The position numbers were made by a program, and so were the translations under genes. A DNA stretch of 64,000 nucleotides from assembly GCA_037389465.1 (NCBI GenBank), contig JAZARR010000153.1, positions 4,573,001 to 4,637,000 on the forward strand, read 5' to 3'. Positions 51,415-61,600 of the stretch are shown one piece after another. This stretch comes from Baylisascaris procyonis (Eukaryota > Nematoda > Chromadorea > Rhabditida > Ascarididae). Each line of letters begins with the position of its first letter. Within the stretch, counting starts at the first letter, position 1. The notes under the pieces were generated by a model that saw nothing but the letters and a program-made list of their open reading frames with translations, was not told where the DNA came from and searched no databases.

Positions 51415-53022
51415 CACTACATTCGTTGGCTTTTCCCATTCATCTTTAACGTTATCCCCTTCATTTAACCGTTCCTAAATCCTTCTATCTTATTTCCTTA
51501 TTCCTCAACAATATTCTTCTCATCTAGTAGTCCATTTCACCATAAAGGAAACTCAGTTAAAGAGTCATATTATTCGACCTTCCAGGTGAAAAGAACTCAC
51601 ACAACCTGTCCAATGCTTAAAGTAGTAATTCGATTAAAAGTTCTAATCCACTCAACCAACCTTCTATAAGATAACTATACTCGAAGTACACTAAAACTCC
51701 CAACCATTGTTACTCATCAACGGTGTTACAACGTTTGCGGTGTAGTGTCCTACACGAAGAAGCTACGACGTGCATCTGAGAGCATCGGCTTATAGCTTAT
51801 TGCTTGGCCTAAATGCGTTCGCGACTGCTTCTAAACGTTGCTCATGGGACAAGTCTAAAGGATTGTTTGCTGTTTGCAATGTAAGTCTGAAAGTGCTGTC
51901 AAAATTTCGCAGCGGCAATGCTCTAATGTCGTATCTGTGCTAATGTATGTCTGTATATGTCTGTATAATCTCTAGCATAAACGGTAAAATTTGGTGATTC
52001 GCTTAGTATAATATAGCCGATAGGTTGGTCTCCTATACTAACTTGCATGTTGATCTATTAACATTGAAAGGGACTGTAGACATAATAATGCTAGAAATTT
52101 GCATACGCTTTATGAACGACAGATCGTAAACTGAGTAGACCTTTGCAGGTTTACCCGAATGGTGTTAGATTAAATGAGATATAAAGAGGCCGTTGCGTAA
52201 ATTTTATTTTTCAGTAAATTATGCAATTGGTTGATGAAGTGTGCAGAATGCAAAAACGCATATTGTATAGTCTTGTTTGAGCTATTTCTTCATTGGCCTT
52301 AATATTTATAGGTTCGCTAAATTTGTTTGCATTTACTTGAATATAGATGTATCGTTTAATTAAGATTATGCAAGACTGCACTGCAATCGTTGTATAATTG
52401 CGATCGTTGATTTAGCTAGCCGATTGAATGTGGTGTGTGTGTTTTAGATTCGGTTGAGATGTATTGCAGTGATTTTAAAAAGTTGCAATTATATGTCAAC
52501 ATTTAAATGGCTTACTTCATGTTATGCACACGATGGTTATACCATATTTAAGCATATAAGGTTGGATATATATGAAGACAAAGCTGATATATTTAGGTTG
52601 CTTGAAGTGAGATTGCAGATACTTATATTTATTTCGATTTATTTTTGTCAGTGCACGTTGCATGAAGTACATTTGAAACTGAAAGGATATTGTTGGTGGA
52701 GTTACATCTTTAAGTTACATTCGGTTAGGGATCATCTCGGTTTTGCTCGTAATCGAAACCGGGGCCGAGAAAGCACTTATTGCATGACGATGGAGTTGTA
52801 TTAAACTCTCCCTGATCTGGTGGTCTGCTTTTGAGCAAACCGGGCCGGAAAGGAGACGAATAGAGCCCAGTCCTATATGGTCATAGGCCCAACCCGATCC
52901 TGATTCTGTTCTGCTCGTGAAAGGATCGGATTTGACTTAGATCCCACTTTTGGCAGTTTTTAAACATTCTTTTTTTACTTACCTGCCAGTTATATTATAA
53001 TGCAATATGTAGTCAGCTGTAG
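51415..53022. other. C-rich then AT-rich intergenic
   Basis: 51.42-51.72 kb is C-rich and G-poor on the plus strand with no clear frame. 52.45-52.80 kb holds a 116-codon frame without an ATG at its start or any recognisable domain, which I judge chance. The GC-richer block at 52.73 kb is listed separately. Confidence 0.4.
52733..52930 (+). other. GC-richer block with hairpin
   Basis: CGGTTTTG (52738-52745) pairs with CGAAACCG (52754-52761) across an 8-base loop, followed by more GC-rich text such as AACCGGGGCCGAG and CCGGGCCGGAAAGG. It stands out from the AT-rich surroundings and may be a fragment of a dispersed repeat. No terminal repeats or coding domain were recognised. Confidence 0.3.
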
Positions 53023-53208
53023 GTTCTTGTGAGCACGGTGATCTTATCAGAGCGGCTTAGCGTTGGGAGAATTGAATTCGTTGGTTTTGTGAACGCTGTC
53101 TTGAAGGATTGTTATTTGAACTGTGTAGCCAAAAAATCGAGTTGTCTTTGCACTGAGGCTGGCAATAGCAGTTTAGATGTTTTCTTAACAAGCATCGACT
53201 GGTTTTAA
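53023..53208 (+). CDS. Possible exon with a Cys cluster
   Basis: After CAGCTGTAG the frame is open for 61 codons to a TAA. It includes LSVGRIEFVGFVNAVLK and DCYLNCVAKKSSCLCTEAGN, with four Cys in 13 residues. The acceptor is only fair and no partner exon is visible. Confidence 0.2.
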   Translation, partial: VLVSTVILSERLSVGRIEFVGFVNAVLKDCYLNCVAKKSSCLCTEAGNSSLDVFLTSIDWF

Positions 53209-53250
53209 CATGAGTCAACGAACGGCTGGCCGAGTTCTAACTTACCACAT

Positions 53251-53298
53251 AGATGGGTAGTTTTGGGTGCGGCATGTAGATGGGTAGTTTTGGGTGCG
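53251..53298 (+). repeat. 21-bp perfect direct repeat, 27-bp period
   Basis: A 21-bp unit beginning AGATGGGTAGTTTTGGGTGC occurs at 53251-53271 and again at 53278-53298, separated by six bases. Confidence 0.9.
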
Positions 53299-54285
53299 TT
53301 GCTGATCATCGCCGATACGCGTACATTAGATGCAAAAATGGCGGATACTTGCAGAGGACAACTCGATATTCTGTCTTCACTTATAGATTGATCACATTGA
53401 ACACAGCATCTGTACCGCAAAATTTCATTCCATTCAGTCGTTTAACAATATGAGATTTCTTTCATTCACATCGAACGTTCTGAAGAACTTAGGCTATTTT
53501 ATTTAATTTGCCAACTTCTAAAAGTTGAGGTGGAATTTGCTAAGCTGATCGAAGAAATTATTTAAAAATGACTTAGTATGAAAGTGCAGATGTACCTTTT
53601 GTTGTTAGGGAGTTGAATTCATATGTGAGTGAAGTGCATTCAATTGGTGACAAATTTCCGAGTTGTTGTTCGATCATTACCTCCGATTAAATCGATGCAC
53701 TTCGATTTTTTTAAACTTCATTATGTCATAGAAAGCCATTAAGTAATTAATATATCACAGGAAAGTTTTTAGTTACAGGAATTTAGAGATAAATGAAACC
53801 CAAGTTATGAAAGGAGATGATTGAAAGGTTCCCCATAGGAATGTTGTAAGGCGGCATTTCACAACCTTTATATATTAATAAAAATTTCACTATCATTTAC
53901 AAATATATTCTTCAATTAAAATTAACGATAACCCAAAGTGTTTTTTATTTAAAGGTGGCATTCTTCAACAGATTATTGAATATTTTAGCAGTAGGGAGTT
54001 CGCTGATTTGTTGTTTACTTCCCTTCGATGACGAAATTGCTGACATCTGCAAATAATTTCTGTTGATTTTTGTTTTCAAATAAATTAGAAGTGACACATT
54101 TACTTCGCATTAAAATTTTCATTTTTGTATTGGAAGCAAATTCTGATATATGCAAATCTCAAATGAGAATAAATAAAAAGATGCGGAATGCAATTCCCAA
54201 GAGTCAGTTTTTTTTTTCAGCCAAGTCGAATGTTTAAGGTGTTATGTCGTTTCGATCGTATTGTTCTGATACGGTGGGAATTTAA

Positions 54286-54615
54286 TATGCGATTTTTAAC
54301 CATATTTTACATCATCTCTATATCTCAACCATAATATTTAATGATTTCGGCCCTTTTTATGGCCATAAGTTGACTGGTTTGGTAAATTCGCTTCGACCAG
54401 ACTCCTTAACTCAGTTCAGCCGAGTTATCATATCCAGCTGTTTCATCGAGGCGATGACGCTGGAGAAAGTCCCGATCGTCACCCTAAGTAAATCGACGGT
54501 GAATCGACTCATCAGCATCCGGTGGACATGAGATGAGCCGGAGCTTCACTCTTCACGAGACCGTATAACCTCCGAAACGAAAGTGGAATCGATGTGGAGA
54601 GATATTTGTTCATAA
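54286..54615 (+). other. GC-richer block, open on both strands
   Basis: On the plus strand the frame is open for 81 codons (NDFGPFYGHKLTGLVNSLRP, FIEAMTLEKVPIVTLSKST), stops at TGA 54529-54531 and stays in frame for 27 more (DEPELHSSRDRITSETKVES) to TAA. The minus strand also has a 48-codon frame (MLMSRFTVDLLRVTIGTFSS). The coding strand cannot be decided. It may be part of an upstream dlat-1 exon region, a decayed element or chance. Confidence 0.25.
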
Positions 54616-54915
54616 TGAATATTTTGTTTATTAAAGTAAACTGAAAGAGTTTGATTTCTAACCCGAAAGCAAATAATGGTTAATCGATGCTGATAGTCAT
54701 TTGTGCTCTTTGCATTCTTGGTCATCTGATGCATTGCGGTTAATTTTTAGTGCAAGCACTTGATACAAATATAATCAAAAAGCTTATTTACGCTTCACTG
54801 TGCCCATTTTAGTCTTCCCACTAACTGGAATATTCTTTATTTTTATTGCCGTATGAATTGTTTTCATGAAGGAATTCGTTGATGATGACCGTCGATGTAT
54901 TCTGTTGTTGTTGTA

Positions 54916-55140
54916 TTATAGATGATCCATATGAAGCATCTTTGCAGGAAGGAGCCCCTGGTAGTGGGTAAAGAGTGCCTTCGTGCACAAGTCGCCGAAT
55001 CGTTCCCCAATGATGTCTAAATTTTCCACTCGAGGGATTTCATCATCCCTTCGGTCATTGAATGGGTTCCATCTTCCATCCGCGTCGATCGCAGCGGCGT
55101 CGCTAAACGCTGTCATTCCGTCGTTAGTTTTCATCCACAT
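54916..55140 (-). CDS. Possible small gene divergent from dlat-1
   Basis: A 74-codon frame with a true ATG has a TAA directly before the ATG. It reads MWMKTNDGMTAFSDAAAID, GRWNPFNDRRDDEIPRVENL and IIGERFGDLCTKALFTHYQG. Composition is Asp/Glu/Asn-rich with varied codons, while the plus-strand reading is the Ser/Leu-rich shadow type. Its ATG faces the first dlat-1 exon 360 bp away, so a shared divergent promoter is possible. No family is recognised. Confidence 0.35.
   Translation of the reverse strand: MWMKTNDGMTAFSDAAAIDADGRWNPFNDRRDDEIPRVENLDIIGERFGDLCTKALFTHYQGLLPAKMLHMDHL
54922..54969 (+). CDS. Possible upstream dlat-1 exon
   Basis: The first certain dlat-1 exon starts with a single base completing a codon, so its upstream partner must end with two codon bases. 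This 48-bp segment follows a T-rich acceptor ending TATAG and ends at a good donor (GG|GTAAAG). It leaves exactly two bases and reads DPYEASLQEGAPGSG into the next exon. Read without the acceptor, the same frame runs back to ATGs at 54882 and 54885. The peptide is acidic, unlike a mitochondrial presequence, and a minus-strand frame overlaps it, so this is only a phase-compatible suggestion. Confidence 0.2.
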
Positions 55141-55499
55141 TTATTTCTTTATTAAATCTCTTTTCTCGATCATGGTTGCATTCGCAAGGCGGCGTTGCCA
55201 AAACACATGAAAGCAGCATTATTTTTCTTCGTATTTATAATAAAAGCTTGCATTCAAAAATTCTCAACGAAATTGCATCTATTAAAAGGTGGGAAATATT
55301 TTCATATATTTACACCGATCTGTTTATCATTTGTGCGTGTGGTCAGGGTAATTAAAATATGAGGGAATTTTTTTGCATAATTAATATATGTTGGTAACTT
55401 TTGGAAGTGACTGATCAGTTGAGATGAATGCATCGCGCTAGATGCTTTGTTGCTGTTCTTCTTTCGTTCTAATTCAATATGGCTTGGTTCTTATTTCAG

Positions 55500-55615
55500 C
55501 CGTGCAGCATCCACATGCCGACTTTCGCCACTTTTTGGTGGATCGCCTAAACTCGTTGGTCAACTCAAATATAATCGGCAACCACTGAAGGCGAGTGTTC
55601 GATTCTACAGCCCTG
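55500..55615 (+). CDS. dlat-1: dlat-1 exon: mitochondrial presequence
   Basis: The exon follows a TTATTTCAG acceptor and ends at CCTG|GTAAG. Its 38 residues contain many Arg, Lys and Ser and no acidic residue, as in matrix-targeting presequences. They end in SVRFYSP, which fits processing a few residues after an Arg just before the first lipoyl domain. It contains no in-frame Met. The in-frame sequence before the acceptor reaches a TGA at 55420 without an ATG, so translation cannot start here. Confidence 0.85.
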
Positions 55616-58600
55616 GTAAGGATTGATTTGATCATGCTAATCGATTTCTTTATGCTTACTTGCGAAGAGCATATCAGTGTTTAAGATCTCTAATAGTATA
55701 AAATATGTTTCGACATTTTTGCACTTGTAATGTGGACGCAAGTTACGCATGTTCGGTTTTTTTAAACACTTATCCGTTAGAATGTTAGGATGTGCCTGTG
55801 TTTTATATCGACTTTAAACATTCGTATTATAAGCCTAATTTCTTCTTCACTCTCTTTTTCATATCCTTTCCGCCCTTCTTCCCTGCATCTTCACTGCTCC
55901 CACTAAATTACATGAAACATTTATCGGCCTGAATAAATGACGAAATAAAGCACCGATGACGCAAATTGATCACACTGCAATAATGCCTCATTTTCTTTAA
56001 AGCTAGAAAGTTGGCGGTTCCATCGTCTTCGCTTTCCGATATCCAAATGCGTTCATTGTAGGCTATCCTTTGGGGATTTACAAAATCCATCGTAATGTTA
56101 TCCAGTTTGTTATCTGTATTGCATCATTTCAACAGTTTTAATTCGTTGACTATCATTTCTTTTGAAACATTAACGAAGATCTGAATAGATTGAAGAGAAA
56201 TTGATAGCGCAACGATTGCTAAATTGAGTTGGATTCGTTTTTCGATGCCATTCTTCTATAATTGCGAGTAATACGAATCGGTGGTCGTCATCCGTACTCA
56301 GCACATATTCCACTGAGTGAATTCTAAAAGAGTTTTTCTGTTTAGAGTCTTCAGCAGCTCCTTATCTTCATATTTCACCATCTGATTTTCCAAGTAATAG
56401 CACGACATTTGGAGTTGAAGCTTAGACTGCCCAGAGTTTTACTCGAATGTGATGGCAACTGGCTTCTTAAGCGTCGAGGGCGTGTGTACAGATTTAGATG
56501 AACGGGATGGGTAAAGTAGTTGTCTTTGAAAAGTGTTAGCATTTGCCCATGTCCGTAATTGTGAGGTATGTTTAAAGTCATAGAGCAGAAAGATCCATCT
56601 GAAGTTAAAGTCAAATCCAACTCTATCTACATTACTTTCGCCATTGAGTTCTTAAAGCAAGCGAAATAAACTTTAGGTTGGTTGTTATCGAGCGTTGACA
56701 TAAGTAAGTTGTGGGGATTCAATTTTTTTTTCTTCAGATCTGCCCGAGCATAAAAAAATTCCATTGCCGGCGTTGTCGCCGACTATGGAGAAGGGTAACA
56801 TCGTTTCGTGGCAGAAAAAAGAGGGCGATGAATTGGCAGAGGGTGATCTTCTATGCGAAATCGAAACCGATAAGGCGACGATGGGCTTCGAAACCCCCGA
56901 AGAGGGCTTCCTTGCCAAAATTCTAATCTCAGAAGGAACCAAAGACGTTCCAATCGGGAAGGTCTCTTTTTTTCTCAGTTTCACAATGAATAATGATAAA
57001 TGAGTTGAAGTATAGTTCAGAATTTCTTTCATTTCCCATGTATTTTTGAAGCAATTTTGTCTTATTTGCTTTCTCTTTATGCTGCGGGCTGTTAGAATGT
57101 AAATAAGGTAGTAATATTGCGAAGAAGATCTTAGGAGTTTGCGTTTCGCATTATTTGGGATAATTACGAGTGAACTTCTGGAACGTTAGCACTTTTTTTT
57201 TAAATATCTGAGCAGTAGCAATAGTAATTACCAATCAGTGACACTCATAAATTTCGACAGTAATTTATTAGTTCCTCAGATCTCGTCTATCGATTTCAGC
57301 TTGCTGTCAAATATCATGAAAATGTCGATTGTTGCTCAGCCGGTGGTCAACTTGAGGATACCGTTTGCGATATTTGGAAAAAAATTTTCGTACAGTCATG
57401 TTTGTCTACTGCTTGTAGAGACTGGTTAAGATTGATTGGTTAAGAATGTAAGTGAAAAGAAACGATCAGCAGAGGCTTATTGGTTACTCTGTTGTGATTA
57501 TGTGATCGACAGAGGTCCATATTGAGAGATGATGTTTCAGTTGTTATGCATTATCGTGTCAAGTAAAGACGATGTGGCCGCGTTCGCTAACTACACCGAG
57601 GATGGAGCGGATGCTGCACCAGCCGCCGCACCGGCTACTGCAGAGGCGCCAGCCGCAGCAGATGCCGCACCTGCCGCACCCGCTGGAGGTAATATTGCCT
57701 TTCATTAGATCCTTGCTGTTGCACTGTGGCAAGGATATACACCTCATCTAGAGCATTCTATATACCAAAATGACAATAAACTTACGCTTTATTCTCATTT
57801 CTGGATGCGTATAGATCAAGATGAGCAAGTGCTGTGATCTCTTCTCTACATGTTGCGTTGTTGTTTCTGAGCAGAACCCTAAAAAATCCTTTGATGAAGA
57901 GATAAAGATTCAATTAAGAGAATCACTTTCTATCAGATCAGTAAAGTTCTAACTGATATCCGCAAATCTTTTGGGTTAATTATTCTTATAAGGAACTGCA
58001 GCGCATGCAAAACGAAACGATTAAGCGAAAGATCATTAGCGATTGGAAGATTATCAAAAAAGTAAGGTAAATGGCACATTTTTAATGTTGCTGTTATAAT
58101 AAAGCACATTAAATCAGAGAGGACTTCTCTGAAAGGCGATGTGCTTGCTTCAGAGGTCTTGCTAAAGTAAAGAAATTTGCTAGGTTCGAGACTATCCCGA
58201 GGCCAACCATTCAGGACATTCATCTCTTTGCTCTCTGGACGCATTTCAAGTGGCGGGCCTCGCGGCCAGAAAATTTTTAGTGAACGGCCGAATGTATCTT
58301 AGATATGCCCTTAAAAGCATCCGGTTTTCGTGGCATCGACGCCCGGAATATTTCCCACTCGAAATGGCTCAAATGGATGAAGGACAGCTGTCATATTGCT
58401 TTCGTGGCCGAGTTGTTTCTTTTTTTTAGACTTTCCTGAGCACAAGGAGATTCCTCTGCCAGCTCTGTCGCCCACCATGGAGAAGGGTAATATAGTTTCT
58501 TGGCAAAAGAAGGAGGGCGATGAATTGGCCGAGGGTGATGTGCTATGCGAGATCGAAACCGATAAGGCGACGATGGGCTTCGAAACCCCTGAGGAGGGAT

Positions 58601-61600
58601 TCCTCGCCAAGATTCTCATTCCCGAAGGAACAAAAGAAGTCCCTATCGGAAAGGTGAGCGTACTTTTTGTGGTATTCTTTTGATAGATCTGCTGCTGCAA
58701 GTAGATTCATGTATTGATGTAATCTTTCGAATGTTATTGCACTTTTAAAAAAAAAACTTTGAATCGCAGTTTTACCTAACTTTATTATCGGCCATCTATA
58801 TTGCCGATCTTTGAAAACTGCTATTAGATCAAGAAAATATTAACTAGACGTGCAATTAGAGGGAGAGCCAGTGTGCTTTTTGATAGTCCTGTCTGTGGGC
58901 ATGAATGGATATCATACTTATTTATCACCATTAAGGTACGTGGTGTTATGGCGTGTTTTTCGGAGTAACCTTATTGCATTGGTGCTCATTTTGGTGGGGG
59001 AAGGGGCTGGGGAGAGAAAGTGATATTCGATTTAACACCTTTTTTCTGCACCAGATTGGATACTGCCGTTATAAGGTTCTATTTAAAGTCATCTTTTGTT
59101 TAGTGGACACTTTCACCTTATCGTATTCTTTTAAAGGGATTACTTGCTGACAGCAGTGACGTTTTATGTTGCAGTTATTGTGTGTCATAGTATCGAACAA
59201 GGATGACGTTGCGGCGTTCAAAAACTTCACCGGATCTGCTGCTGGTGCTGCCGCTCCAGCACCGGCAAAAGCAGCTCCACCTCCACCACCTCCAGCAGCT
59301 GCGGCACCACCGCCACCACCAAAACCAGCTGCAGCTCCAGCACCACCGGCACCAGCAGTTGCCCCTGCTGCTCCAAAACCGGTAGCAGCTGTGGCACCTC
59401 AACCTGCTGCTGCAGGTGGTAGAGTTAACGCCACACCATACGCCAAACGACTTGCCGCTGAGAAAGGCGTCAATCTTGCTGTATGTTTTCTAAGCATTTC
59501 TTGAGCTATGGCATCTTCTTTGCTAAGATAACGAAAACGGAAACGAATTCCTCCATGATACCAGCGGAAAAATCTGTGAACAGAATGCTATCGGGAAGTA
59601 GGATAGCATTGCTTTGATTACCTACATTCTAGTTTTGTGTACCCACCATTAGAGAAACTCATGTGGCTGCTATATGTTTTGTGTTTTACTTTATCATAGA
59701 TCGAAAGTGGTTGCATGCGTCAGCGATTGTATTACATTAGCAAATGTATCGGTTGGTACTATGATGATCTATAGTTGAGCAATTCCCTTCCTTTGCCTTC
59801 ATCATCGACAGTGATTATTCGCCTAAGTGTTGTTGTCATTGAATTACGATGACAGCTGGGGATTAAACTATGAAGGTTGTCCTGTTCGAGTATATGCAGG
59901 ATTCATATTTAAAAGGCTGATGTTTGTGATTTGAAGGGTCTTGTTGGAACAGGTCCAGGAGGACGTATCCTGGCGGTGGATGTGCTGGCAGCACCTGTTG
60001 GTGTAGCACCACCTGCACATGTTGGAATCGCTGCTACAACGCCAGGCCCAGTATCGAAACCGGTGCCTGAGGGGGGATTCATCGATATACCAGTCTCAGA
60101 GCAACGCATGGCGATGGCTAAGCGCGTCATTGACAGCAAGATCGCTGTTCCGCATTATTATCTCTCTTCACTCATTTTCTTGGATGAAATCATGAAGTAA
60201 GATTTCTAAGCTTTGCAGAGATGTGTTTGGGGACTAGACGAGTTTCTATTTTTTTCTACCCGGAAACAGGAGAAGTGTGGGATGTAGAGCGTTCACCAAC
60301 GAGTATGCGCAGTATTATTTATATATTCGTTGACTTGATGCGCCTTTTTTTGTAATTAGCGTAATAGACTGTAGATTTCATGAATTAGTTCGGATTTGGA
60401 AGTGTACTGATGCAGTACACGATTGTTTTGGTTCGTATCACGCGCAAAGTTTGAACGTGAAATAACGTGTAGGAGGGAGGGGGTTGGAGACAGCAGTCAG
60501 AAAATATATCTTTTATGCGAATCTAAATTATAAGGTAGAATTTTTAGTGCCTAGCATATTGCTGCCAACGTTTGTTATTGCCTTTTTTCATCGTTGCTTT
60601 TATGGTCACATCGTTTGAAAAAACTTCGATATATTCTGATTTTTATGCGTTCTTTTCATTGCGTCAATATTGTGCATCCTTCTAATTTGGATCGATAGTA
60701 GAGGGATGCATTCTCAAGGAGTTTTCTGACCATAATTCATGAGCGGAAAAATTGCACAATTGCGCATTGTTCATCTTTGTTTCACAATAGCGTTTTATAT
60801 TCGAGCATCAAATCACTCACTGTGCATTGTGCAGCTTCGTCCACTTCCAGCTTATGCCTAAATGTGGACCGTATCAGTCAATAATTTGTACTCATAAGAT
60901 TTGCTCATCCGAGATGATAGCATAAACGAGAACGGGCTGCTTAAGTGATTAGCAGGAGGATGGGATATGATGGATATTTTTAACATGTGTGTATTCGTTG
61001 TGGAAAGTGTAGTTCCCAATTCTGATTTTATCTGTGCCAACAGGAGAATTCGAATGTTCAAAATGTATTAGCAAGAAAGATTTGATGTGGTGGTCCCTTG
61101 GATAACGAAAGCATGATATTATCGTCCGATTGTTTAGAGTGCGAGAAAAGTTGAACAAATTGTTGGCAAAGGCGAAGGGAGAAGAAAATCCGACGGAGAT
61201 CTCACTCAATGCATTCTTCCTAAAGGCATCTGCATTGGCATGTCTGCGTGTACCGGAAGTGAACAGCTTCTTCATGGACACATTCATCCGGCAGAACAAC
61301 AACGTTGATATCTGTTTGGAAATTACCACCGAGTCCGGTCTTACTGTTGCGCCAGTCATCTATGATGCCCATATCAAGGTGAGCATCGATGATGGATTTT
61401 GCTTCATGTAATCTCTTATTAGTAAAGTGTGCGCAGTTTTGTTGGTTTTACCGCTTTAGGAAATGGGGCTGCATCTGTCTTTGGGCATGGTAAGGAAAGC
61501 AGTGTGAACGATATACGGCGTTCGTTTGGACGTATTTCATGCATTTTTGCCACTCACGCAGTGCATTACCCGCCAACCCCACCTCTCCTGCATTCCTTCG

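Noticed and set aside
52454..52804. 116-codon plus-strand ORF
   Set aside because: It starts at a TTG, has no domain and crosses very AT-rich text. Several unrelated frames of 100-136 codons occur in the window, so this length is within chance.
27220..54445. CTGTTTCA words resembling the nematode piRNA upstream motif
   Set aside because: About three copies on both strands is what chance predicts for an 8-mer in 64 kb, and they are not clustered.
28987..54531. Idea that TGA is recoded (selenocysteine or reassigned) in this genome
   Set aside because: Two or three uncertain frames are interrupted by TGA, but the unrecognised gene appears to end at TGA, and TGA is simply the likeliest chance stop in GC-richer blocks.
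54500..54600. Hammerhead-ribozyme-like text (CTGATGAG on the minus strand, CCGAAAC on the plus)
   Set aside because: The CTGATGAG box is not followed by a GAAA box after stem II, and on the plus strand the core is out of register, so no three-stem core can be drawn.
60949..61359. 136-codon minus-strand ORF
   Set aside because: It is the antisense shadow of dlat-1 exon 61138-61378 and adjoining intron. The same applies to minus frames at 56685-57032 and 58311-58700.
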